Shown: positions 1 through 7,130 of the stretch, one piece after another | Layout of the letters: each line of letters begins with the position of its first letter | Numbering within the stretch: the stretch's first letter is position 1 | Assembly (NCBI GenBank): GCA_964471755.1 | Contig: CAYYJM010000197.1 | Span: 1 to 12,268, forward strand | Length of the DNA stretch: 12,268 bases | Source of the DNA: CAYYJM01 sp964471755 | Lineage (GTDB): Bacteria > Planctomycetota > Planctomycetia > Gemmatales > Gemmataceae | Direction: 5' to 3' | Translations under genes and position numbers: made by a program | The notes under the pieces: generated by a model | What the model was told of the DNA's origin: nothing | The model's database searches: none | What the model saw: the letters and a program-made list of their open reading frames with translations, nothing else

Positions 1-22
1 GAGTCCGACACCTAACGAAGAT

Positions 23-55
23 GAAGACTCATGGGGCTGACGCCCCACGCTCGCC
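23..55 (+). repeat. short intergenic hairpin repeat, copy 1
   Basis: This 33-nt unit is identical to 4438-4470 and nearly identical to 4475-4507; an inverted copy lies at 4390-4416. Its core TGGGGCTGACGCCCCA forms a 6-bp stem with a 4-nt loop, followed by a conserved CGCTCGCC tail. It lies 35 nt before the start codon of the MBL-fold gene. The ATG inside the repeat is in frame with that gene and could be mistaken for its start. From memory, similar GGGGC/GCCCC repeats are common between genes in planctomycete genomes. Confidence 0.85.
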
Positions 56-90
56 TTGTCGGATCGGCTCGCGCCGGTTACAACACAACC

Positions 91-858
91 ATGCGAACCT
101 TCACGTTCCTGGGCACGGGCACGTCCGTCGGCGTGCCGATGATCGGCTGCGACTGTGTCGTCTGCCGATCGACCAATCCGCGCAATCATCGTTACCGCTG
201 TGCCGTCCTGATCCGCACCGAGGCTGGTAACATCCTCATCGACACGCCGCCGGAACTGCGTCTGCAACTGCTCCGCGCGAACGTCAGCGTCATCCACGCC
301 GTTCTGTTCACGCACTACCACGCCGACCACCTCTTCGGCCTGGACGATCTGCGCCCCGTCGCTCGCTTTCTTGGCGGTCCCGTGCCGCTCTACTGCTCCG
401 GCGAGGTCGAGAGCAAGATCCGCGCCACCTTCCCCTACGCCTTCGCCTCGCCGGAAAGCACCGGCGGCTACGTGCCCCGACTCGCCTTCCAGCGCATCAC
501 CGAGGAACCGTTCGACGTTCTCGGCGAGCGCATCACGCCGATTCCGCTGGAACACGCCTGGTTCAGCGTCTTCGGCTTCCGCATCGGCGACGTGGCCTAC
601 TGCACCGACGTCAACGCCATCCCGCGCACCAGCTGGCCCTTGCTTGCCGACCTCGACGTGCTGGTCATCGACGCTCTGCGGCACGAGCCGCACCCGGCCC
701 ACTTCGGCCTGAGCCAGGCTCTCGACGTCATCGAGAAGGTGCAGCCGAAACGGGCCTACCTGACGCACATGAGCCATGAACTGGACTACGAGACGCTCAA
801 CTCGAACTTGCCTCCGGGCGTCGAAATGGCCTACGATGGCCTGTCGTTCGCCTTCTAG
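91..858 (+). CDS. PhnP-like MBL-fold metallo-hydrolase
   Basis: A 255-aa metallo-beta-lactamase-fold hydrolase, probably a cytosolic phosphodiesterase. The dinuclear metal motif HYHADH gives H75, H77, D79 and H80; further candidate ligands are H155, D173 (in CTDVN) and H226. An N-terminal GCDCVVC motif (C20, C22, C25) plus H229 matches, from memory, the structural zinc site of PhnP, the 5-phosphoribosyl 1,2-cyclic phosphate phosphodiesterase, including the three-residue spacing of the last two histidines. The HPAHFGLSQAL segment also fits that subfamily. No phn genes are nearby, so the natural substrate is unknown. The start at 91 is preferred because the in-frame ATG at 31 lies inside an intergenic repeat, and MRTFTFLGTGTS is the normal family N-terminus. 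No strong ribosome binding site is visible. The gene ends 23 nt before the next co-oriented gene, suggesting an operon. Confidence 0.9.
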   Translation: MRTFTFLGTGTSVGVPMIGCDCVVCRSTNPRNHRYRCAVLIRTEAGNILIDTPPELRLQLLRANVSVIHAVLFTHYHADHLFGLDDLRPVARFLGGPVPLYCSGEVESKIRATFPYAFASPESTGGYVPRLAFQRITEEPFDVLGERITPIPLEHAWFSVFGFRIGDVAYCTDVNAIPRTSWPLLADLDVLVIDALRHEPHPAHFGLSQALDVIEKVQPKRAYLTHMSHELDYETLNSNLPPGVEMAYDGLSFAF

Positions 859-871
859 GCCGCCTCACGGT

Positions 872-876
872 GGAGG
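872..876 (+). promoter_or_regulatory. ribosome binding site of the UDP-sugar pyrophosphorylase gene
   Basis: GGAGG sits 5 nt before the ATG at 882. It decides between that ATG and an in-frame GTG at 870, which overlaps the site and is therefore unlikely to be the start. Confidence 0.7.
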
Positions 877-881
877 CTCGC

Positions 882-2243
882 ATGACCACGATTCCGGAAG
901 ACCTTCGCCGACGTCTCGAAAGCCACGGTCAGGCCCACGTCCTGGATCACTGGGCCGCCCTGACGACCAGTCAGCAGCGTGAACTGCTGGCCCAATTGAC
1001 GGCCCTCGATCTGGACGAACTCACCGCTCTGTACGCGCGACGCAACGAGAAGCCCCAGCCGCCCGACTGGGAGCGGGTCCACACGCCGCCGATGATCCGG
1101 CCCGGTCAGGCCGACGACGCCGAGGCTCGCGTCCGGGGCGAGGCGGCCATCCGTCGTGGCGAGATCGCCCTGCTGATCGTCGCCGGCGGCCAGGGGAGTC
1201 GGCTCAATTTCGATCAGCCCAAGGGGATGTATCCCGTCGGTCCGGTCTCGCGAAAATCTCTCTTCCAGATCCACGCCGAGAAGGTGGTCGCGCTTCGTCG
1301 CCGCTACGGCGTCGCCCTGCCATTGCTGGTGATGACCAGCCCGGCGACGCACGACGAGACGGAAGCCTACTTCGACCGGCAGGGCTACTTCGGTCTGCCC
1401 GAGACGGACGTCTACTTCTTCTGCCAGGCGACGATGCCGGCTCTCGACCTGGCGTCCGGCCGGCTGCTGCTGGACAAGCCGGGCCAGCTCGCTCTGAGTC
1501 CCGATGGTCACGGCGGCACCCTGACCGCCCTGGCCGACAGCGGTCTGCTCGACCGCCTGCGCGGCCGGGGCACGCGGCACTTCTTCTACTTCCAGGTGGA
1601 CAATCCGCTCGTCAAGGTTCTCGACCCGGTCTTTCTCGGTCACCATCTCCTGACTGGCAGCGTCGCCTCGACCAAGGTCGTTCCCAAGGTGTCGCCGACC
1701 GAGCGAATGGGTGTCGTGGTGACGATCGACGGTCAGTGTGCGATCATCGAGTATTCCGACCTGCCGGCGGAGATCGCTGCGCGCTACCTGGCGGGCAACA
1801 CGGCCATCCATCTGTTCGAGGCCGAGTTCCTCGCCCAGGTGAGCCAGGGAGCCGGCCGGATTCCGTTCCACGTCGCCCGGAAGAAACTGGCCCTGCCCGA
1901 CGCGACGGGTCAGGTCGTTGAGCCGACAACGGAGAACGTGGTCAAGTTCGAGCGTTTCATCTTCGACGTGCTGCCGCTGGCCGAACGCTGGCTGGTCGCC
2001 GAGACGATCCGGGCGGAGGAGTTCGCGCCGCTGAAGAACGCGACCGGGGCCGACTCGCCCGAGACGGTCGAGCAGGCCCTGACCGCCGTCGCGGCCGACT
2101 GGCTCCGGCGTGCGGGCGCGGTCATCGCTCCGGGCGCGGACCTCAAGGTGGAGGTGAGCCCATTGTACGCCCTGGATGCGGAGGAACTGGCCGAGAAGGT
2201 GAAGCCCGGTCGCCGCGTCGAGGGGTCGCTGTATCTGGAGTGA
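882..2243 (+). CDS. UDPGP-family UTP:sugar-1-phosphate uridylyltransferase
   Basis: A 453-aa cytosolic nucleotidyltransferase of the UDP-glucose / UDP-N-acetylglucosamine pyrophosphorylase family (UDPGP type 1, eukaryotic UAP1-like). Such enzymes join UTP to a sugar 1-phosphate to make a UDP-sugar and pyrophosphate. The nucleotide-binding loop is AGGQGSRLNFDQPKG at residues 101-115, the basic loop of the family. Further family blocks are TSPATHDET near 150, FCQATMPALD near 180, DGHGGTL near 208, and QVDNPLVKVLDP near 238, which corresponds to the metal and sugar-phosphate site. The helical N-terminal 70 residues are also typical. GlcNAc-1-P is the likelier substrate given the UAP1 resemblance, but the sequence does not settle it. 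The gene probably shares a transcript with the MBL-fold gene 23 nt upstream. It ends in TGA 33 nt before a palindromic repeat. Confidence 0.9.
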   Translation: MTTIPEDLRRRLESHGQAHVLDHWAALTTSQQRELLAQLTALDLDELTALYARRNEKPQPPDWERVHTPPMIRPGQADDAEARVRGEAAIRRGEIALLIVAGGQGSRLNFDQPKGMYPVGPVSRKSLFQIHAEKVVALRRRYGVALPLLVMTSPATHDETEAYFDRQGYFGLPETDVYFFCQATMPALDLASGRLLLDKPGQLALSPDGHGGTLTALADSGLLDRLRGRGTRHFFYFQVDNPLVKVLDPVFLGHHLLTGSVASTKVVPKVSPTERMGVVVTIDGQCAIIEYSDLPAEIAARYLAGNTAIHLFEAEFLAQVSQGAGRIPFHVARKKLALPDATGQVVEPTTENVVKFERFIFDVLPLAERWLVAETIRAEEFAPLKNATGADSPETVEQALTAVAADWLRRAGAVIAPGADLKVEVSPLYALDAEELAEKVKPGRRVEGSLYLE

Positions 2244-2276
2244 GCCCGCCGGAACCCGATCCGGGTCTGTTCTGAC

Positions 2277-2403
2277 TGGTCTAACTTTTTTGGACTGCGG
2301 CGATTCTTCGCCGCTCTGACTTTCTTCCTTTGTGGGCGACCGAGTCAGAAAGTCAGAAAGGAAAAGCGGCGAAGAATCGCCGCAGTCCAAAAAAGTTAGA
2401 CCA
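2277..2403. repeat. palindromic intergenic element A (39-bp perfect inverted repeat)
   Basis: The arms 2277-2315 and 2365-2403 are perfect reverse complements over 39 nt, around a 49-nt centre that also holds a small inverted CTGACTTTC/GAAAGTCAG pair. Each arm contains its own local hairpin: GCGGCGA-TTCT-TCGCCGC at 2297-2314 and GCGGCGA-AGAA-TCGCCGC at 2366-2383. Six Ts lie outside the left hairpin and six As outside the right. It fills the junction between two convergent genes. Related units B to D lie at 10949-11357. The T-run precedes rather than follows the hairpin on both strands, so it is not a canonical intrinsic terminator. A REP-pair or MITE-like element is the best description. No transposase is visible. 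Confidence 0.9.
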
Positions 2404-2426
2404 GCCAGCCAGAACGTCTCTCGCGT

Positions 2427-3136
2427 TCAATCGTCGTCCATCGGCCGACGGGGAGCAGGCCGGATGGGCCGTACGGGTCGATCCTCGTCCTCGTTCTCAT
2501 CGCGGGGCTTGCGAAGCGTCTTGTTCTCGGGCTTCTTCCTCGCCTTCAGCAACGCCAGATGGATCAGCCAGGACGGCCCCCAGACCATCAGGGTGCCCAG
2601 CAGCGGCTCCATCGCCTTTTCCGAAGCCTCGTTGATGACCTGGAAAATGAGCGCCGTCGTGGCGAACAGCACGATCAGACTGTGGAACGCGAGACGCCAG
2701 CCGACCCAGACCTTGCCGGTCGCCGGATGCTTCGAGNNNNNNNNNNGTTGTTCGTGTAGCCCACGATCAGGATCAGGTGCAGGAAGTAGAACACAAACCC
2801 GCTCAGCATGAGGGCGTGGGCGTTCTTGTGGACCCGGTCGTACTTCCCCAGCAGATCCAGGGTATCGACGAACCAGTGGCCGCGCTGGATCAGATCGACG
2901 ACCAGGACGTTGAGACCGGTCAGGAACATCAGGATGCCGAGACTGTAGATGAAGTACAGGGCGCACTTCAGGCCGATCTGTGGATCCTGCTCCTCTGCCG
3001 GCACCGGCCGAAGTCGCAGGGCCAGGTAGGGCAGACCGAGAGCCAGCAGCGCGATCGGCAGCAGAAAGACGGCATATCCAAGTATCGCGACACCGGCCAT
3101 CGCCGGGCCGAACGAATCGAACGGATTGGCATCCAC
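2427..3136 (-). CDS. multi-pass membrane protein of unknown function, interrupted by assembly gap
   Basis: I do not recognise the family. Reading on the minus strand, 130 codons precede the gap and about 103 follow it. Hydrophobic segments are near residues 11-42, 55-82 and 106-128 before the gap. Two more lie after it, around FHSLIVLFATTALIF and LLGTLMVWGPSWLIHLALL, making about five membrane spans. The C-terminal tail is highly charged (KPRDENEDEDRP... ending MDDD) and likely cytoplasmic. The start is GTG at 3136-3134 because AGGGAG lies 7 nt upstream and the reading MDANPFDSF runs into the first span. The two halves are in different frames across the 10 N, so the true gap must be 2 modulo 3 nt if the gene is intact. 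It follows the PQQ propeller gene in the same direction after 143 nt, so cotranscription is possible but not shown. Confidence 0.75.
2737..2746. other. assembly gap (10 N)
   Basis: Ten undetermined bases lie inside the membrane-protein gene. Ten Ns cannot be the true length if that gene is intact, because the flanking halves need a gap of 2 modulo 3. Confidence 0.98.
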
Positions 3137-3187
3137 AGGCGGACTCCCTGGACTCAGAAGTGAGCGGAGACAAACTGCACGGAATGT

Positions 3188-3217
3188 AATGTATCGAAGG
3201 GCTGGAGAAGGCAGCAA
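3188..3217 (-). promoter_or_regulatory. possible sigma-70-like promoter for the membrane-protein gene
   Basis: On the minus strand TTGCTG (3217-3212) is followed after 18 nt by TACATT (3193-3188), in the most AT-rich part of the 143-nt space between the PQQ gene and the GTG start at 3136. Both boxes are imperfect, so this is only suggestive. Confidence 0.2.
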
Positions 3218-3279
3218 GGGTATTCCGATCGTCCGGCCCTTCGGGTCGCCGCCTCGGCCCGCAGAATCCGCCTGGTCGG

Positions 3280-4374
3280 TTATTTCGCCCCCAGACAGTA
3301 GACAGACCCGGTCACGGTGCCGATGACCAGCCGGCCGGAGACGACTGCCGGCGAGCCGAGAACGTCGCCGTCCAGTTCGATCTTCTCGACGAGCCGCCCT
3401 GTCGCCAACTCCAGAACGTACAGGTGCCGATCGTTCGAGCCGACGTAGACGCGCTCGCCGACGATCACCGGGCTCGACTCGATCCGGCCCTCGGTCAGGT
3501 AGTTCCACTTCTCCTTGCCGGTGGTCCGATCGAGGCCATAGATCTTCTTGTCCTTGCTGCCGGCGATGACGAGCTTGTCGCCGACAGCGGCCGAGGCGTA
3601 GAACGGCTGCGATCGCCGTTGCGGCATGAAGGTCCACGCCACCTGGGCCTTCTTCCAGTCCACCGCCTGAACCTGATTGGTCATGGTGCCGACGAAGATG
3701 CGATCGCCGGCGATCGCCCCGGTGGCGGCGGCCTGACCTTCGAGCGTGACGGCGGCGATCTCCTTGCCCTGCTTCCAGTCGATGATGTGAACGTCGCTGT
3801 CGCAGCCGGCGACGAAGGTGCGATCGCCGACGACGGCCGGCGATGCGTTGACTGGCCCGGACGTCTTGACCTTCCAGCGTTCCTTGCCGTCCAGGCCGAG
3901 GCAGTAGAGCGTCTCGTCGTGCGAGCCGAACAGCAAACCATCGCCGACGAAGTTGGCTCCCGAACCAATCTCGGCTCCCGTCTTGAACTTCCAGACCTGC
4001 TTGCCGGTCTTCGCGTCGAGGGCGTACATCATGCCGGACAGGTCGCCGATGAAGACCCGGCCGTCCTTGACGGCGGGGCTGGCCTTGAACGGGATGCCGC
4101 ACTTCGTCTTCCAGATCTCCTTGCCGGTGGCCAGGTCAAAGGCGTAGACATGCTCATCGGCCGAGCCGACGTAGACGACGCCGCCCACGATAGCCGCCGC
4201 CCCTTCGATGGCGTCCTTCGTCTCGGCCTTCCAGAGAATCGTCAGCCGATCGGGCAGTTTGGCCGTCGAGGTGCCGGACATGAGGGCATCGCCGCGATAG
4301 ACGGGCCAGTCGTCGGCCGCCGGGGTCAGGGAGACGAGCAGAGAGGCGAGGATCGGAACGAGCAACCAGCGCAT
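3280..4374 (-). CDS. secreted PQQ-type beta-propeller repeat protein
   Basis: A 364-aa exported protein. Residues 1-20 form a signal peptide (MRWLLVPILASLLVSLTPAA) with a likely cleavage after the TPAA region. The mature part opens with DDWPVYRGDALMSG, a common opening of planctomycete PQQ-like proteins. It then runs through about seven beta-propeller blades with the pattern SPAVxxxRVxxGxxDxxxYxLDxxTGKxxW, for example around ASPAVKDGRVFIGD, ASPAVVGDRTFVAG and SSPVIVGERVYVGS. These resemble BamB or quinoprotein-dehydrogenase repeats. Catalytic PQQ or calcium ligands cannot be assigned, so a structural or binding role is as likely as an enzymatic one. The start is supported by AAGGAG (4389-4384), 9 nt upstream. 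That site directly abuts a hairpin repeat, which would therefore lie in the 5' leader of a transcript starting further upstream. Confidence 0.88.
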   Translation of the reverse strand: MRWLLVPILASLLVSLTPAADDWPVYRGDALMSGTSTAKLPDRLTILWKAETKDAIEGAAAIVGGVVYVGSADEHVYAFDLATGKEIWKTKCGIPFKASPAVKDGRVFIGDLSGMMYALDAKTGKQVWKFKTGAEIGSGANFVGDGLLFGSHDETLYCLGLDGKERWKVKTSGPVNASPAVVGDRTFVAGCDSDVHIIDWKQGKEIAAVTLEGQAAATGAIAGDRIFVGTMTNQVQAVDWKKAQVAWTFMPQRRSQPFYASAAVGDKLVIAGSKDKKIYGLDRTTGKEKWNYLTEGRIESSPVIVGERVYVGSNDRHLYVLELATGRLVEKIELDGDVLGSPAVVSGRLVIGTVTGSVYCLGAK

Positions 4375-4383
4375 CGGGGGATT

Positions 4384-4389
4384 CTCCTT
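4384..4389 (-). promoter_or_regulatory. ribosome binding site of the PQQ propeller gene
   Basis: AAGGAG on the minus strand, 9 nt before the ATG at 4374. Its outer edge touches the end of the hairpin repeat at 4390-4416, so folding of that repeat could influence access to the site. Confidence 0.65.
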
Positions 4390-4416
4390 GGCGAGCGTGG
4401 GGCGTCAGCCCCATGA
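4390..4416 (-). repeat. short intergenic hairpin repeat, inverted copy
   Basis: A 27-nt match to the reverse complement of the repeats at 23-55, 4438-4470 and 4475-4507, with the same GGGGC/GCCCC hairpin core and CGCTCGCC tail. It lies immediately upstream of the ribosome binding site of the PQQ propeller gene. Confidence 0.85.
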
Positions 4417-4437
4417 CTACCGATACACTCCGAAGGC

Positions 4438-4470
4438 GAAGACTCATGGGGCTGACGCCCCACGCTCGCC
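4438..4470 (+). repeat. short intergenic hairpin repeat, copy 2
   Basis: This 33-nt unit is identical to 23-55. It is followed after 4 nt by a further copy in the same orientation. Confidence 0.85.
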
Positions 4471-4474
4471 AAGA

Positions 4475-4507
4475 CAAGACTCATGGGGCTGACGCCCCAC
4501 GCTCGCC
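4475..4507 (+). repeat. short intergenic hairpin repeat, copy 3
   Basis: Matches copy 2 over at least 32 nt and ends 4 nt before the stop codon of the minus-strand alcohol dehydrogenase. In that transcript the hairpin would form just after the stop. No T-run follows it, so it is not a canonical intrinsic terminator, but it could protect the 3' end. Confidence 0.85.
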
Positions 4508-4511
4508 CACT

Positions 4512-5726
4512 TTAAAACGCTGCCTGATACAGCCGGAGCAGATCGTCCTCGCTCGGCGGTCGAGGATTGAACCGGGCCGTCCACTGGTGCGAGGCTTCCT
4601 CGGCCAGCACCGGGAAGATGCTGCTGGCAATGCCACAGTCAGCCAGTCGCGTCGGCAGGCCGGCCACGCGAAGTAGTTCGGTGATCCGGTTGGCGAGCAA
4701 CTCGACCGCGACGTTCGCGTCGCCGTTGACGTGGCCGCCCGGTTCGCTCATGTCGTGGGCCAGGTCGGCGTACAGATGGCCGGCGACCGGGGCGTTGAAG
4801 CGAATGACGTGCGGCAGCAGCACGCCAACGGCGATGCCGTGCGTCAGGCCGTAGTGCGCCGTCAGCGGGTTGGCGCAGGAGTGGGCCGCGCCGAGCATCG
4901 CGGTTTCGATCGCCATGCCGGCGAAGTGGGCCCCCAGTTGCATCGCTCCGCGTGCGGCGACATCCTGACCGTGATTCAGCACCGTGGCGAAGTTCCGCTC
5001 CAGCAGTCGCCAGGCCTCGCGTGAAAAGACCTGCGACAGGGGCGAACGCCGTAGCGTGACGTACGATTCGACCGCGTGGGTCAGCGCGTCCATGCCGGTG
5101 ACGGCGGCGACGTGACGCGGCTGGGTCAGGGTCACGTCCGGATCGAGGATGCTCACGCGAAAGGCGGCCTTGCGATCGCCGCAGGCCATTTTCAGGTGCG
5201 TCTTCTCGTCGGCGATCAGGGCGTACGACTGGGCCTCGCTGCCAGTGCCGGCCGTGGTCGGTACACCGATCGACGGCAGCATCGGCTTCTTCGCATGACC
5301 GAAGCCCTTGTAGTCGAGCATCTGGCCGCCGTTGGTCAGCAGGAAGTTGATGCCCTTGGCGCAGTCCATCGAGGAGCCGCCGCCGACGGCGACGATCTGG
5401 TCGATCTGGTTCTTGCGGGCGAACTCGACGCCGGCGTGGACGTGCCTGGTGGTCGGGTTCTCCTCGACGGCGTCGAAGACGAAGACCTCCAGGCCGGCTT
5501 CGCGGAGTGAGGTCAGGGCGCGTTGCGGATGGCCGGCGGCTTCCAGGCCCGGATCGGTGACGAGCAGGATACGCCGGCCGCCCAGCTCGCGGGCCAGTTC
5601 GCCCAGTCGGCCGAGGGCTCCGGCCTCGAAGACCACCCGCGAAAGCGGATGGAAGTCGAAATGCGGCAAGGCGGCGTCACCAGCACGGGCGGCGATCCGC
5701 GGAACGGGGAGTGTCGTGGCCATCAT
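4512..5726 (-). CDS. iron-containing alcohol dehydrogenase
   Basis: A 404-aa cytosolic NAD(P)-dependent oxidoreductase of the group III (iron-activated) alcohol dehydrogenase family, usual length about 380-400 aa. The N-terminal half holds the dinucleotide-binding GGGSSMD at residues 115-121 and PTTAGTGSE at 156-164. The C-terminal helical half has the metal ligands D213 and H217 (GMDALTHAVE), H282 (AHSCANP) and H296 (LTHG). Their spacing of 4, 65 and 14 residues closely resembles that in FucO (from memory D196, H200, H263, H277). The substrate is unknown; primary alcohols, lactaldehyde-like compounds or maleylacetate are all within the family. The start is the ATG pair at 5726-5721; no strong ribosome binding site is seen. 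In-frame upstream codons are dropped because they run into the divergent promoter region. The gene reads away from the Tat-signal gene at 5866. Confidence 0.92.
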   Translation of the reverse strand: MMATTLPVPRIAARAGDAALPHFDFHPLSRVVFEAGALGRLGELARELGGRRILLVTDPGLEAAGHPQRALTSLREAGLEVFVFDAVEENPTTRHVHAGVEFARKNQIDQIVAVGGGSSMDCAKGINFLLTNGGQMLDYKGFGHAKKPMLPSIGVPTTAGTGSEAQSYALIADEKTHLKMACGDRKAAFRVSILDPDVTLTQPRHVAAVTGMDALTHAVESYVTLRRSPLSQVFSREAWRLLERNFATVLNHGQDVAARGAMQLGAHFAGMAIETAMLGAAHSCANPLTAHYGLTHGIAVGVLLPHVIRFNAPVAGHLYADLAHDMSEPGGHVNGDANVAVELLANRITELLRVAGLPTRLADCGIASSIFPVLAEEASHQWTARFNPRPPSEDDLLRLYQAAF

Positions 5727-5808
5727 GCATCGTCCCGGGGGGTCGGATGGTTCGCAGGCGGAGGCCGCCACCCGGTGGACGTACCGGGCGGTGGAGGGAG
5801 AGTTGGCT

Positions 5809-5839
5809 ATTATAGCAGACGCCAGGCCCCTCAGGGCAA
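5809..5839 (-). promoter_or_regulatory. predicted promoter of the alcohol dehydrogenase gene
   Basis: A perfect minus-strand TATAAT (5814-5809) has TTGCCC (5839-5834) 19 nt upstream. It lies about 85 nt before the dehydrogenase start, in a small AT-rich island of otherwise GC-rich DNA. The spacer is longer than optimal. The plus strand of the same island reads TATTATAG and could serve the divergent gene. Confidence 0.45.
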
Positions 5840-5850
5840 GACCCGATTCC

Positions 5851-5855
5851 AGGAG
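5851..5855 (+). promoter_or_regulatory. ribosome binding site of the Tat-signal gene
   Basis: AGGAG lies 10 nt before the ATG at 5866. It supports that start for the twin-arginine protein even though the frame breaks 65 codons later. Confidence 0.5.
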
Positions 5856-5865
5856 ACGCCAAACC

Positions 5866-7127
5866 ATGCACCGCCGTACCTTCCTCCAGGCCGTCGCCGC
5901 TCTGTCCGGTTACGGCCCACTGCTGGCCCAGGACGCCCCCCGAGCCCTTCCGCCGAGACGCTCCACGCCACCAACGAAGAAGCTCGCCCTCGTCACGACG
6001 ACCTATTACTATCTCTCGCACGCCTATCACATCGCCGGCCGATTCCTGTACGGCTATCTGCCGGAATGTTCGTCGAGCAGCATTCGCGCAGGGAAGGCCC
6101 GATGCGCGACCTGAGCGCCGAGGTGAGCAAGACTCACAACGTGCCCCGGTTCGACTCCGTCGCCGACGCCCTGACTCTCGGTGGCGACACCCTCGCCGTC
6201 GATGGCGTCCTGCTCATCGGTGAGCATGGCGACTATCCGTACAACGAGAAGGGCCAGAAACTCTATCCGCGTTTCGAGTTGTTCGGCAAGATCGCCGAGG
6301 TCTTCCGCAAGTCGAAGCGGAGCGTGCCGGTCTTCTGCGACAAGCACCTGAGCTACGACCACAAGCAGGCCGTCGCGATGGTCGCCACGGCGAAGGAGTT
6401 GAAGTTCCCCCTGATGGCCGGCTCGTCGCTGCCGGTGACCTGGCGTCGGCCCGAGTTCGACCTGAAGATCGGCACGCCCGTCCGCGAAGCGCTCGTGGCC
6501 TCGCGCGGCGAGGTCGAGATCTTCGGCATCCACGCCCTGGAGGCGCTGCAATGCGTCATCGAGCGCCGGCTCAGGGGCCAGCAGGGCGTCAAGGCCGTGC
6601 AGTGTCTCGAAGGCGACGCCGTCTGGAAGGCCGGCGATGCCGGCGTCTGGTCGTGGTCGCTGCTGGAGTCGGCTCTGAGCCGGTCACCCTCACGCAACGT
6701 CGGCGACGTTCGTGAGAATTGTCGGCAATATTCGCCGCCGACCGGCCGACCGACGTTCCCACGCGGGCCGATCGCCTTCGTCATCGAGTATCGCGATGGC
6801 CTGCGCGCGACGGCGTTGTTGCTCAACGGCCACACCGACGACACGACGATCGCCCTGCGAACGAAGGCTGGCGAGAAGCCGGTCAGTGGTCTCTTCTACC
6901 TGCCGCCGCCTCCGGGAGCGGCCTTCCTGGAGGCCCTGGCCCAGAAGATCGAGCAATTCCTGACGACGGGGGTGCCCTCGCAGCCGCTCGAACGAACGCT
7001 GCTGACCGGCGGTATCCTCGATGCGGTCCTCACCTCGCGTGTCGAGAAGAAGCGGCTGGAGACGCCGCAGCTCGACGTGCGCTACGATCCGCCGACGGAG
7101 GCGGGGTTCATGCGGGGCGACTACTGA
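5866..7127 (+). pseudogene. Tat-signal conserved planctomycete-type protein, frameshifted near codon 65
   Basis: The first frame encodes a twin-arginine signal (MHRRTFLQAVAALSG, RRTFLQ box) with a likely cleavage after LLA, then KKLALVTTTYYYLSHAYHIAGRFLYGYL up to 6060. That frame then stops at 6114. The remaining protein continues in another frame from about 6064 (GMFVEQHSR...) to the TGA at 7125-7127, about 354 residues including GEHGDYPYNEKGQKLYPR, DKHLSYD, MAGSSLPVTWRRPE, HALEALQC and GDAVWKAG. From memory these are conserved blocks of a planctomycete family of unknown function, in which roughly 10-12 residues separate the GRFLxGY and xMFVEQ blocks. Those residues are missing here. The simplest reading is a deletion of about 31-37 nt (1 modulo 3), either a real mutation or an assembly error. 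I assign no activity. The stop is 3 nt from the convergent Uma2 gene. Confidence 0.75.
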
Positions 7128-7130
7128 TCG

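Noticed and set aside
2254..2266. Intrinsic terminator after the UDP-sugar pyrophosphorylase gene
   Set aside because: ACCCG-ATC-CGGGT is a weak 5-bp stem with a 3-nt loop and is not followed by a T-run.
855..2390. Long minus-strand open frame opposite the UDP-sugar pyrophosphorylase gene
   Set aside because: It mirrors a well-conserved enzyme gene, has no recognisable domain, and begins inside palindromic repeat A. Long antisense frames are expected at this GC content.
3424..4416. Long plus-strand open frame opposite the PQQ propeller gene
   Set aside because: Its low-complexity translation reflects the repeated blades of the real gene read backwards.
5866..7127. Programmed ribosomal frameshift in the Tat-signal gene
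   Set aside because: No slippery heptamer is visible at the junction, and residues expected between the two conserved blocks appear to be missing, which points to a deletion.
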